From the NCBI GenBank assembly GCA_964634615.1, contig CAZWLQ010000024.1, forward strand, positions 1-10,013: a stretch of DNA of 10,013 nt, written 5' to 3'. Position 1 is the first letter of the stretch, and each line of letters begins with the position of its first letter. Positions 1-5,356 of this stretch are shown in pieces. The translations under genes and the position numbers were made by a program. The notes below the pieces were generated by a model. The model worked only from the letters and a program-made list of their open reading frames with translations, had not been told where the DNA came from and did no database searches. Source of the stretch: EsbW-18 sp964634615. Its GTDB lineage: Bacteria > Patescibacteriota > Minisyncoccia > Phycocordibacterales > EsbW-18.

Positions 1-21
1 AAAATCCACATAGTGGGATTG
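1..21 (-). terminator. Possible Rho-independent terminator at window edge
   Basis: Read on the minus strand, AATCCCAC and GTGGATT pair around a three-base loop with one bulged base. A run of T follows up to the window edge. It lies about 20 bases after the stop of the small hypothetical gene, where an operon terminator is expected. The T tract is cut by the window, so its strength cannot be judged. Confidence 0.4.
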
Positions 22-42
22 TATCACCGTTTCAGACAAGAA

Positions 43-453
43 TTATTGATCCTCTGCATCAGGTCCCTTGATGAGATACACTGCGCGCAATCTAATGTCC
101 TCAAGTTGATCGCGATAATCAGAGTGATTGATTTCATCAAGCACGCTCTCGAGGGCTTGAAAAAACCTCTCTTTTTTGCCGCTTTCTAAATCAAGGCGAG
201 CGTGGAGAAAATTTAAATAGACAGGAAGTCGTTTGTTTTCTGGTTCCGCAGCAACTCTTGCCATCCAACGACTGCGCCATTCTGCACACAATGACTCAAC
301 GCGAGGATCTTCTGGATCAAGTGTGCGAAGAATATCACAAACTTCCTCTGTATTTTTTCGCATCTCGCGCTCACTTTGTGTCTCCATCGACTCCTTTTTG
401 TTGATGACCCTTTCTTGATTTTCTATGCTCATGAAAGTTTTATTTTGAATCAA
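43..453 (-). CDS. Small charged hypothetical protein
   Basis: No family is recognised. The product is up to 136 residues, hydrophilic and probably mostly helical, rich in Glu, Arg and Leu, with no signal peptide or membrane segment. It sits 2 bases downstream of the NUDIX-like gene, so the two are very probably co-transcribed. The start is uncertain. A TTG at 451-453 has an AAAGGG Shine-Dalgarno-like site about 9 bases upstream, inside the end of the previous gene. An ATG at 430-432 would give a 129-residue protein without a clear ribosome site. A possible terminator follows near position 1. The reading frame is probably real because of its length, composition and operon position, but the function is unknown. 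Confidence 0.6.
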   Translation of the reverse strand: MIQNKTFMSIENQERVINKKESMETQSEREMRKNTEEVCDILRTLDPEDPRVESLCAEWRSRWMARVAAEPENKRLPVYLNFLHARLDLESGKKERFFQALESVLDEINHSDYRDQLEDIRLRAVYLIKGPDAEDQ

Positions 454-455
454 AG

Positions 456-962
456 CTATGCACCCTTTCTATTTAAAAATCTCTCCAAAATCGCCGACTC
501 ATCGACGTCGGTTCTGCCATATTTCTCTGCCTGTACCTTCATACGCGGAATGAGAAACTCCGGTGTCTGCCATTCAACTATTGTTGTTGACTCAATGTCG
601 TCATTGCTGCGACGAGAAAGATCCTGATCAATGAGCTTGCAGCGAAAATAGACGGTCGTTTTTTCTATCGCAACCCCGTTATCCGCAAAAGAACTCTTGA
701 TTGAACCGACATAATCAACAAGCTCTGCCGTAGCGCCAAATTCCTCCATAAGCCCTCGATGAACCGCCTGCTCTATGCTTTCGTTTTGATTGGGTGTTTC
801 GCGCATCAAAATATAGAAGTCGTCGAGCCCTTCATCTTTCCAGTATCCTCGGAGGTTTTTTGTAAGAAAACGATGACAGCACACTTCGCCCTTCTCATTT
901 ATAAGAATCGCACCGACGGAGAAGTGCTGCGGATGCGCTGTGTTTCCTTGGAAGTAGGTCAT
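456..962 (-). CDS. NUDIX-like protein with degenerate Nudix box
   Basis: The 168-residue product fits the NUDIX fold. A beta-strand-like start (SVGAILINEKGEV, about residues 15-27) is followed by a Nudix box at 55-77. The family consensus is G-x5-E-x7-R-E-U-x-E-E-x-G-U, where U is a bulky hydrophobic residue. Here E61, R69, E73, E74 and G76 are kept, but the first Gly is Glu55 and the Glu after the Arg is Gly70. In MutT that Glu is catalytically important, so activity is probably weak or altered, or the protein may be a binder. NUDIX enzymes hydrolyse nucleoside diphosphates linked to another group; the substrate here cannot be named. No Shine-Dalgarno site is evident. AT-rich -10-like strings (TAGAAT at 991-996, TATATC at 981-986) lie just upstream, after the terminator of the preceding unit. 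The hypothetical gene follows 2 bases downstream. Confidence 0.8.
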   Translation of the reverse strand: MTYFQGNTAHPQHFSVGAILINEKGEVCCHRFLTKNLRGYWKDEGLDDFYILMRETPNQNESIEQAVHRGLMEEFGATAELVDYVGSIKSSFADNGVAIEKTTVYFRCKLIDQDLSRRSNDDIESTTIVEWQTPEFLIPRMKVQAEKYGRTDVDESAILERFLNRKGA

Positions 963-1009
963 GGTGATTGGGGTGTTTTAGATATAGGTAATTCTATCAG
1001 ATTGCATAA

Positions 1010-1047
1010 CGAAAAAGCCGCCGGAGAGCAGCGGCTCTCTCGACGGC
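1010..1047 (-). terminator. Rho-independent terminator of the SPFH-like pair
   Basis: On the minus strand a GC-rich arm at 1034-1047 (GCCGTCGAGAGAGC) pairs imperfectly with 1017-1029 (GCTCTCCGGCGGC) around a short loop. Five T then follow (1012-1016). It begins at the stop codon of the second SPFH-like gene. Its distal half is nearly identical to the element after the methyltransferase gene at 5300-5325. Confidence 0.75.
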
Positions 1048-1484
1048 TAGTTGTTGTCTGACTTGTACTCACCCGTAACCACCAGGAACTTGTACTGCTT
1101 CTCGCTAAAGGCGTAGCCCCGCATGATGTCCTTCATGCCTCGGTAGCTTTCGTACCCTGAGTTGAAGGACACTCGATTCGCGAACCAGTAGTAATGAAAA
1201 CCCTGGAGCGCGACGAATTCTCGAAAAGCTGTGGGTTCGAACTTCACGAGCTTGCAGTTGTAGCTGCGAGCCGTGGAGGCGATGCAGACTCGAGCTGGTC
1301 GAAGATCAATCCTCGCGACCGAAACCCAGGGAGGCGTCAGTGTAAATCCGCCCTGTTGGTCGAGCTCGACACTTCCCGACAGTCGATTCCACATCACCCC
1401 CACTTGGTACGCTTCGGTGTAGTGCACACAGAAGACGTAAAAAGCAAAGATGACGAGAAGCGCTGCGGCCAAGAACTTCTTCAC
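1047..1484 (-). CDS. Membrane-anchored SPFH/prohibitin-like small protein (paralogue B)
   Basis: The 145-residue product has one N-terminal membrane segment or uncleaved signal (about residues 4-20). After it comes a short domain with a G-x-V-E turn, then G-F-T-L-T-P-P and the sequence RIDLRPARVCI. That order resembles the beginning of an SPFH/band 7 domain, though the long remainder of that domain is missing. It is a clear paralogue of the gene immediately upstream: both share the PP...DLRP..VCI core, NCKLV.F and two cysteines nine residues apart (C-x9-C). The start is GTG. It overlaps the previous stop (GTGA) and has a strong GGAGGAG site 5 bases upstream, so translation is probably coupled. 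The GC content is high: 62% over the counted line 1261-1320. The function is unknown; a membrane-associated partner for its paralogue is the simplest inference. Confidence 0.7.
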   Translation of the reverse strand: MKKFLAAALLVIFAFYVFCVHYTEAYQVGVMWNRLSGSVELDQQGGFTLTPPWVSVARIDLRPARVCIASTARSYNCKLVKFEPTAFREFVALQGFHYYWFANRVSFNSGYESYRGMKDIMRGYAFSEKQYKFLVVTGEYKSDNN

Positions 1485-1978
1485 TGGATCTCCTCCGGTT
1501 TGAGCTCGCGAACGACCTTCAGGAAGGGGTAGTTCTTCTTGCTACCTTCGTACGCATAGCTCTTGAGAATTTCGGCGAGCTGCGTGGAAAGGCCGTTCGC
1601 CCCAGTCGTTGCGCTGCCCCCGGGTCCTTCGTAGTCGTCTCGGCCATGCCACGAAAGGAAAAGTTCGAGGCCAGCAGGATCGAACTGGACGAGCTTGCAG
1701 TTGAGTACCCGTGCGTTTGCGTTGATGCACACCTGCATCGGACGCAGGTCCACCGTGTGAACCTTCACGAGAATTGGCGGGTTGATGACCCACCCCTTCT
1801 TAGCGAGAACCTCCACCTTGCCGGTTCGGACATCGTACGAGTAACCGGCCTGGTAGTTGTCGACGAAATCGACCCAGCCAATGTAGAACACTGCGAAGCC
1901 GACGAGAGTGACAAGCACGAGGAGGGCGAGCGCCGTCAGGAACTTCGGAACACCAAAGTCTTTCATCCAATCGAACAT
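1481..1978 (-). CDS. Membrane-anchored SPFH/prohibitin-like small protein (paralogue A)
   Basis: The 165-residue product has a short amphipathic start, one hydrophobic segment (about 14-36), and an extracytoplasmic or membrane-proximal domain. That domain contains GKVEV, GWVINPP and VDLRPMQVCI, resembling the first strands of an SPFH/prohibitin domain. The C-x9-C pair (VCI...NCKLV) and the downstream QFDP are shared with paralogue B. A Gly-rich stretch near residue 120 (GPGGSATTG) and a Lys/Glu-rich tail are specific to this copy. The ATG has a GGGAG ribosome site 6 bases upstream. It is first in a two-gene unit driven by a near-consensus promoter at 2049-2077. No protease partner such as FtsH or NfeD is present, so a standard SPFH role cannot be claimed. 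Confidence 0.7.
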   Translation of the reverse strand: MFDWMKDFGVPKFLTALALLVLVTLVGFAVFYIGWVDFVDNYQAGYSYDVRTGKVEVLAKKGWVINPPILVKVHTVDLRPMQVCINANARVLNCKLVQFDPAGLELFLSWHGRDDYEGPGGSATTGANGLSTQLAEILKSYAYEGSKKNYPFLKVVRELKPEEIQ

Positions 1979-2015
1979 CTGTGTCTCCCTGTAAGCTGTA
2001 TTGGGTTGAGAATCG

Positions 2016-2037
2016 AGTCAAAGAACGCTCTTTGACT
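2016..2037 (-). promoter_or_regulatory. Perfect inverted repeat in the 5' leader of the SPFH-like pair
   Basis: AGTCAAAGA and TCTTTGACT form perfect 9-base arms with a 4-base loop. They lie from about +5 of the predicted transcript of the promoter at 2049-2077. The element could be an operator or a 5' stem-loop that stabilises the mRNA. It is not followed by a T run, so it is not a terminator. Confidence 0.6.
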
Positions 2038-2048
2038 TTCTGATAGCT

Positions 2049-2077
2049 ATTATATATTGAAAATACAACTTGGTCAA
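2049..2077 (-). promoter_or_regulatory. Sigma-70-type promoter for the SPFH-like pair
   Basis: On the minus strand, TTGACC (2072-2077) and TATAAT (2049-2054) are separated by exactly 17 bases, five of six and six of six matches to consensus. Transcription would start near 2042 and give a leader of about 65 bases before the ATG at 1978. The 98-base dispersed repeat ends 6 bases upstream of the -35 box. Confidence 0.85.
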
Positions 2078-2083
2078 GTAGCA

Positions 2084-2181
2084 GGTGCCTATCGGGGCAT
2101 TTCATTATCTCACAGTCTGAAAACCCACGGTCTTCCAGCGGCTACGCCTGCCTTCCTTCACGGGGAAACTGGAGTTTCCCC
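2084..2181. repeat. 98-base dispersed repeat, copy 1
   Basis: This block matches 5031-5128 in the same orientation at 93 of 98 positions by hand alignment, with no gaps. It contains nested inverted repeats. GAAAACC/GGTCTTC has a three-base loop and one mismatch, GGC-TAC-GCC is short, and GGGGAAACT-GG-AGTTTCCCC is perfect. It lies between the terminator of the DGQHR-type gene and the promoter of the SPFH-like pair. It could be a REP/MITE-like element, a structured RNA or a recombination site. No transposase is present in the window. Confidence 0.85.
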
Positions 2182-2183
2182 AA

Positions 2184-2211
2184 TAAAAAAACCCGACATC
2201 TCTGTCGGGGG
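2184..2211 (-). terminator. Rho-independent terminator of the DGQHR-type gene
   Basis: On the minus strand a perfect 7-base stem (CCCGACA/TGTCGGG, 2192-2209) with a 4-base loop is followed by seven T (2185-2191). It lies 24 bases after the stop codon and separates this gene from the repeat and the downstream SPFH-like unit. Confidence 0.88.
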
Positions 2212-2234
2212 TGAATGAACTGCCCTGCGGATTC

Positions 2235-3320
2235 CTACTCCTCGCCGTCGCCGTTCTGCGTCTCGTCGTCATCCTGGATCGGTTCGACGAACTCGCGCGG
2301 CTTGAGGCGACGACTCCGCTTCCCGGAGTTGACGTGATCGACAAGCATCGCGTAGAGGATCTCACGAGCCTTCCCGCTCGTACCCGCCAACCGTGAGACT
2401 TCGGGATCCTGCAGTGGAAACATGGCGATCTTCCGAATGATCGGGGCCTCGACGAAGAAATCGAACTCCTCCGTCCCCTTCCAAAAATCAAGATGGTTGG
2501 AGAAGAGGCGTGCGAGGCAGAGTAGAAAGGTCGTACGGAGTTGTGCGGCCCCCTCCTTGTACACGACCCGCTTGATGCCCCAGCACTCGTCGACGATGTC
2601 GAAGAAGCGCCGGATGTTGGCACGGAAGCGGTTGCGTCCGATACGTTCGCGAATCCCGTTCACTCCACGCGCAAGATCGTAGTACTGGTTGTGACGCCCG
2701 CCACCGAGATGTGCGTGAAGCTGTCCCACCGCCTTGAGAAACGCAAGGGCAGTGATGAGTTGGTTGCGCTGCATCCGCTGACCCCAGCCCACCCGTTCGC
2801 CGAGCACGAAGCTTCGGTCGCCGGAGAGACTGATGAGATCCGCGACCGCCGAAAACTCGTCTTCGAGGTTTCGCAACAACACGTTGGGCGAGACCTTTGC
2901 CCGACTGGTGTTGAGGATACGGAAACGATTGCGTTCCCACGCCTCGGTCGTCGAGAAGTGAACCATCGTGCCGAGATGAGGCGGATTCACCCCGTCGATT
3001 CCGAGGAGATGGAGAGCTGCGGACACCCGCTGCAACCCATCGACAATGAAGACTGGATCTTTCAGGATGAAAGTCCCTTCCTCACCGGAGTCGAACCGCT
3101 GTCCCCGCATGCCAAGTTCGATGTCAGGAACACGGCCGCCATTGCGAAACGCATCGACCAGTTCCTGGAGACTCGACAGAGGCGAAACCTCACGTTGGTA
3201 TGAAGCGACTTGAAGATTCTTCAGAGAATCCGGCCCCAATACGCCCCGCAAGACAATGTTCCCGTTGGGGAGTTCATCCAGCGCTGCATGATCCATGTGT
3301 ACCCACTCTTTTCTACTCAC
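2235..3320 (-). CDS. ParB/DndB-like DGQHR-type protein, stand-alone
   Basis: The product is 361 residues from a GTG at 3318-3320, chosen because AAAGGAG lies 6 bases upstream. An in-frame start at 3401 would add 27 residues but lacks this site. Around residues 89-102 it carries FIVDGLQRVSAALH, close to the D-G-Q-H-R motif of the DndB/DGQHR and ParB/Srx-like families. In those families the motif binds nucleotide or DNA. Here the third and fourth residues are Leu-Gln. An ordered N-terminal alpha/beta region is followed by a basic helical region (about 130-330) with many Arg, and an acidic tail (QDDDETQNGDGEE). Known relatives act in DNA phosphorothioation control, partitioning or phage-encoded nucleic-acid processing; none of their usual partners is seen here. 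The gene has its own terminator and a high GC content (57% in the counted line 2821-2880), which suggests a transferred unit. Confidence 0.75.
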   Translation of the reverse strand: MSRKEWVHMDHAALDELPNGNIVLRGVLGPDSLKNLQVASYQREVSPLSSLQELVDAFRNGGRVPDIELGMRGQRFDSGEEGTFILKDPVFIVDGLQRVSAALHLLGIDGVNPPHLGTMVHFSTTEAWERNRFRILNTSRAKVSPNVLLRNLEDEFSAVADLISLSGDRSFVLGERVGWGQRMQRNQLITALAFLKAVGQLHAHLGGGRHNQYYDLARGVNGIRERIGRNRFRANIRRFFDIVDECWGIKRVVYKEGAAQLRTTFLLCLARLFSNHLDFWKGTEEFDFFVEAPIIRKIAMFPLQDPEVSRLAGTSGKAREILYAMLVDHVNSGKRSRRLKPREFVEPIQDDDETQNGDGEE

Positions 3321-3585
3321 GCTGCTCTCCTTTTGCCTTGGCTTTAGCTCGCTGTATTGCGATAACAAGCCGTCGGCGACAATCCGGAAAGACGGTAGCA
3401 CGATATTAAAAATACGTCAATATTTATTCCGTCTGACAACCTCGCTAGCCGTACCCTTCTCACACGCCAGGAACCTATCTCTGACTGGGGTGTTATCTCG
3501 GGCTGAAACCGGCGGTCGTCATGCCGAGGTCGTGCCTGTTTAGATCATTTACACTATCTAAAGTGACGATTCTCAAGCGTATTCT
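3321..3585. other. Intergenic region with weak promoter candidate
   Basis: I see no convincing gene. On the minus strand TTGACG (3415-3420) and TACCGT (3392-3397) are 17 bases apart and could drive the DGQHR-type gene with a leader of about 70 bases. The -10 match is poor. TTTAGAT/ATCTAAA (3539-3562) is a 7-base inverted repeat with a 10-base loop after the pentapeptide-repeat gene. It lacks the GC-rich stem of a terminator. Confidence 0.3.
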
Positions 3586-4215
3586 TTAGTCCTCAATTCT
3601 AAAACCTAATCCTGAGGCGAGGTAGAGTGCCTGGCCGGTGTTTACTGTAATACCCTCAAAAGAATCCCTGCCTATGGTAATTCCTGTGATATCTGAGTCC
3701 TTAAGACTCACGCCCTTTAGTTTTGTCTGAGAAAATTGCGAATCTTTGAGATTACAGTTTCTGAAAATAACATTTTCCAGTGTCGCACCGAGAAAATCAC
3801 ATCTTTCCAAATCGCAATCAAGGAACAAAACGTTTTTTACATTTGCAAACCTGAATGAAACTTCAGTGCACTTTGATCCTTCGACCGTCACGTCGCGAAA
3901 GACACATTCCATAAACTGTGTACCCTGGAGACGGCTTTTGACTATCCTTACTCTTTCAAAATGCGTCTGATTGAAAACTGTTCCAGCAAAACTAATGGCG
4001 TTGAGCAAGGAATCAAGGGCTTTTATTTCTTTGACCTTTGAAGACTGGAAGGAAGCGTTGTTTACACTGCTTTCGTTTATTTTTATCTCCTCAATATTTC
4101 TGTCGTCTAAAGAACCCCCATCAACCAGACAGCATTCCACTTCCACATCCTCAGAATCCTCCAATGTGCAGCGTTTCAGGACTTTTTGATCTAAAATGGG
4201 CTTCTTTATTTCCAT
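3586..4215 (-). CDS. Pentapeptide-repeat protein
   Basis: The 209-residue product shows the five-residue periodicity of pentapeptide-repeat proteins from about residue 45 to 190. Leu, Phe or Ile recurs at the central position and small residues two before it, as in FAN-VKN-VLF-LDC-DLE-RCD-FLG. Such repeats fold into a right-handed square beta-helix. The family ranges from DNA-mimic gyrase protectors (Qnr, MfpA) to proteins of unknown role, and the target here cannot be told. The end (TGQALYLASGLGFRIED) resembles the short C-terminal cap seen in several bacterial members. Cysteines are frequent inside the coils. The ATG lies 6 bases after the stop of the MBL-fold gene without a Shine-Dalgarno site, so the two are probably one operon. 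No convincing terminator follows. Confidence 0.88.
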   Translation of the reverse strand: MEIKKPILDQKVLKRCTLEDSEDVEVECCLVDGGSLDDRNIEEIKINESSVNNASFQSSKVKEIKALDSLLNAISFAGTVFNQTHFERVRIVKSRLQGTQFMECVFRDVTVEGSKCTEVSFRFANVKNVLFLDCDLERCDFLGATLENVIFRNCNLKDSQFSQTKLKGVSLKDSDITGITIGRDSFEGITVNTGQALYLASGLGFRIED

Positions 4216-4221
4216 GGGTAG

Positions 4222-4854
4222 TTAGAGAGGAGCAGTTTCGGTGCGTAAACCCGCCTGTTGTGCTAGTGCAACAAATTGTTCTCTTGTCTGAGGCTCCTTT
4301 TCATAATGCATCGGGACTGTATTCCCAATCCTTTTGAACTGCTTCGCAAAATCCACGGCTTCCTCAGGTCCGAAAGTATAGTACGTTCCTACCGGAAGAA
4401 GTGCCTTATCAACTTCGAGACTTGAAACATCAATGCCTGATGGGTAAAACATGTCGCCCGCAAAGTAGATGGTTTGGTTGTCTGTTGTGAGGAGAAATCC
4501 GAGATTTTCCTTAAGTGGGTTCGCATTGGGACCGTGATCGACACTGAATACCAATACGGTGATACCTCCAACATTAATTGTGTCTCCTTCTTTGATCGTC
4601 AAAGTCTCACACGAAGGGACCGTCTCGGTGAGTGCGTCTTGGCATTCCTGATTGAGATAGAGCTTTTTTGGTAACAATGCTTTGATGTGTTCAAGCGAGA
4701 AGTGGTCGCTGTGAATATGCGACACGAGCATCGCATCGCATCGAACAGCAGCGAGTTTAGAGAGAGGAGTTTTGTTACCGATATCCAACGCGAGACGAAA
4801 ACCTTCATTCGTCTCAAAGATGAACCCTGATTGTTCGAATTTTATAAGATTCAT
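4222..4854 (-). CDS. Metallo-beta-lactamase-fold hydrolase, UlaG/COG2220-like
   Basis: The 210-residue product carries the complete metal set of the fold: HIHSDH at 46-51, His107 (VDHGPN), Asp134 (FAGDMF) and His183 (PMHYE). GTYYTFGPEEAVDFAK (156-171) before PMHY is typical of the L-ascorbate-6-phosphate lactonase-like or general Zn-hydrolase group. It should be a soluble cytoplasmic enzyme binding two metal ions. The substrate cannot be inferred, and no ascorbate pathway gene is near. Its ATG overlaps the stop of a HIT-family remnant (ATGA). The original operon was therefore HIT, then hydrolase, then pentapeptide-repeat protein. With the HIT gene truncated, its present promoter is unclear. 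Confidence 0.9.
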   Translation of the reverse strand: MNLIKFEQSGFIFETNEGFRLALDIGNKTPLSKLAAVRCDAMLVSHIHSDHFSLEHIKALLPKKLYLNQECQDALTETVPSCETLTIKEGDTINVGGITVLVFSVDHGPNANPLKENLGFLLTTDNQTIYFAGDMFYPSGIDVSSLEVDKALLPVGTYYTFGPEEAVDFAKQFKRIGNTVPMHYEKEPQTREQFVALAQQAGLRTETAPL

Positions 4855-4985
4855 ACTTGCTGTTTCAAAATATCGGCAACCGCTTTCAATTCCTCATCCA
4901 TTGGACTGGCTCGCCTTCCCTCCAACAGTGATTTGGAAGTGATGTCGTGATAGTCCTGCATGGGAACGATGTGGATATGCGCGAG
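4851..4985 (-). pseudogene. 3' remnant of a HIT-family (histidine triad) gene
   Basis: On the minus strand the frame reads AHIHIVPMQDYHDI and continues for about 44 codons to a TGA at 4851-4853. HIHIVPM is the histidine-triad signature of nucleotide hydrolases or transferases, near the C-terminus of the fold. Everything upstream of the triad (roughly two thirds of a normal protein of about 110-140 residues) is missing. A TAG stands in frame at 4986-4988, two codons before the triad. The fragment has no start of its own in a useful position. It was found by reading the strand by eye. The truncation may be real or an assembly junction. Confidence 0.75.
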
Positions 4986-5020
4986 CTATTCAAAGTGACT
5001 TGGGAAGAGCTGGCTGATTG
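4975..5020 (+). pseudogene. C-terminal remnant resembling a TrmB-family regulator
   Basis: On the plus strand MRELFKVTWEELAD aligns with the last residues of the complete TrmB-like regulator in this window (MRELFKAIWEGAR). The DNA is identical for 16 bases (4975-4990 and 8215-8230) and diverges afterwards. Immediately before it the DNA turns into the opposite-strand HIT remnant, the two sharing ATATGCGC. Only about 14 codons are recognisable, so this could be chance, but both protein and DNA agree. Confidence 0.5.
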
Positions 5021-5030
5021 TCCTTCAAGG

Positions 5031-5128
5031 GGTGCCTATCGGGACATTTCATTATCTCACACTCTGAAAACCCATGGTTTTCCAGCGGCTACGCCTGCCT
5101 TCCTTCGCGGGGAAACTGGAGTTTCCCC
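5031..5128. repeat. 98-base dispersed repeat, copy 2
   Basis: This copy has five substitutions relative to 2084-2181 and the same orientation. Its palindromes are better kept: GAAAACC-CAT-GGTTTTC is perfect, and CGGGGAAACT-GG-AGTTTCCCCG has 10-base arms. It begins 10 bases after the TrmB-like remnant and ends 14 bases before the assembly gap. The repeat may therefore be why the assembly broke here. The block is open in several frames, but nothing suggests it encodes a protein. Confidence 0.85.
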
Positions 5129-5142
5129 GACCCCCTTCCCGT

Positions 5143-5152
5143 NNNNNNNNNN
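5143..5152. other. Assembly gap (ten Ns)
   Basis: Ten ambiguous bases join two contigs, and the true gap length is unknown. The region 4986-5356 contains no intact gene. It holds the TrmB-like remnant, the repeat, this gap and two terminator-like hairpins, and 5202-5299 shows nothing recognisable. Order and orientation of the two halves of the window should be treated as a scaffolding hypothesis. Confidence 0.95.
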
Positions 5153-5168
5153 TCTAGACAACGAGATG

Positions 5169-5201
5169 CAAAACGACCCCTCGATATGAGAGGTCGTTTT
5201 G
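5169..5201. terminator. Bidirectional Rho-independent terminator
   Basis: CAAAACGACC (5169-5178) and GGTCGTTTTG (5192-5201) form a perfect 10-base stem, with CTC/GAG pairing possible inside the loop. A-rich and T-rich ends give a T run on both strands. No gene end is visible between it and the gap, so it may serve a gene lost in the gap or read-through from the methyltransferase side. Confidence 0.7.
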
Positions 5202-5299
5202 CTCTTGGGTCGAGAGCCGAACCATATCCTAACCATTCTATCAGACCAAGAATACATGGCTGGGGTTCGTGAAAAGCTGAATCTTATTAAACAGTTTAT

Positions 5300-5350
5300 A
5301 TAACGAAAGAGCCGCCGGAGAGCAGTTTCCTCGATAGTGAAGGCGGCCTC
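5300..5350 (-). terminator. Probable terminator after the methyltransferase gene
   Basis: On the minus strand GAGGCCGCC (5342-5350) pairs with GGCGGCTC (5309-5316), one base bulged, around a 25-base loop, followed by TTTCG. It lies directly after the stop codon. The half at 5300-5325 matches 1006-1031 at 25 of 26 bases, which marks a shared terminator module. Confidence 0.5.
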
Positions 5351-5356
5351 TCAAGA

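Noticed and set aside
1231..1243. GGTTCGAAC, resembling a tRNA T-loop
   Set aside because: It lies inside the second SPFH-like gene, and no acceptor or anticodon stems can be built around it.
2105..2623. A minus-strand 172-codon frame rich in Ser and Arg
   Set aside because: Its composition is that of an out-of-frame reading, and it overlaps the DGQHR-type gene and its terminator.
2541..3203. A 220-codon plus-strand open frame opposite the DGQHR-type gene
   Set aside because: It is a by-product of high GC and the codon pattern of the minus-strand gene. The minus frame has a strong ribosome site, a terminator and a recognisable motif; the plus frame has none.
4947..5189. Plus-strand open frame running through the TrmB-like remnant, the repeat and the gap
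   Set aside because: It joins unrelated pieces and crosses the Ns. Only the short TrmB-like tail has any protein-level support.
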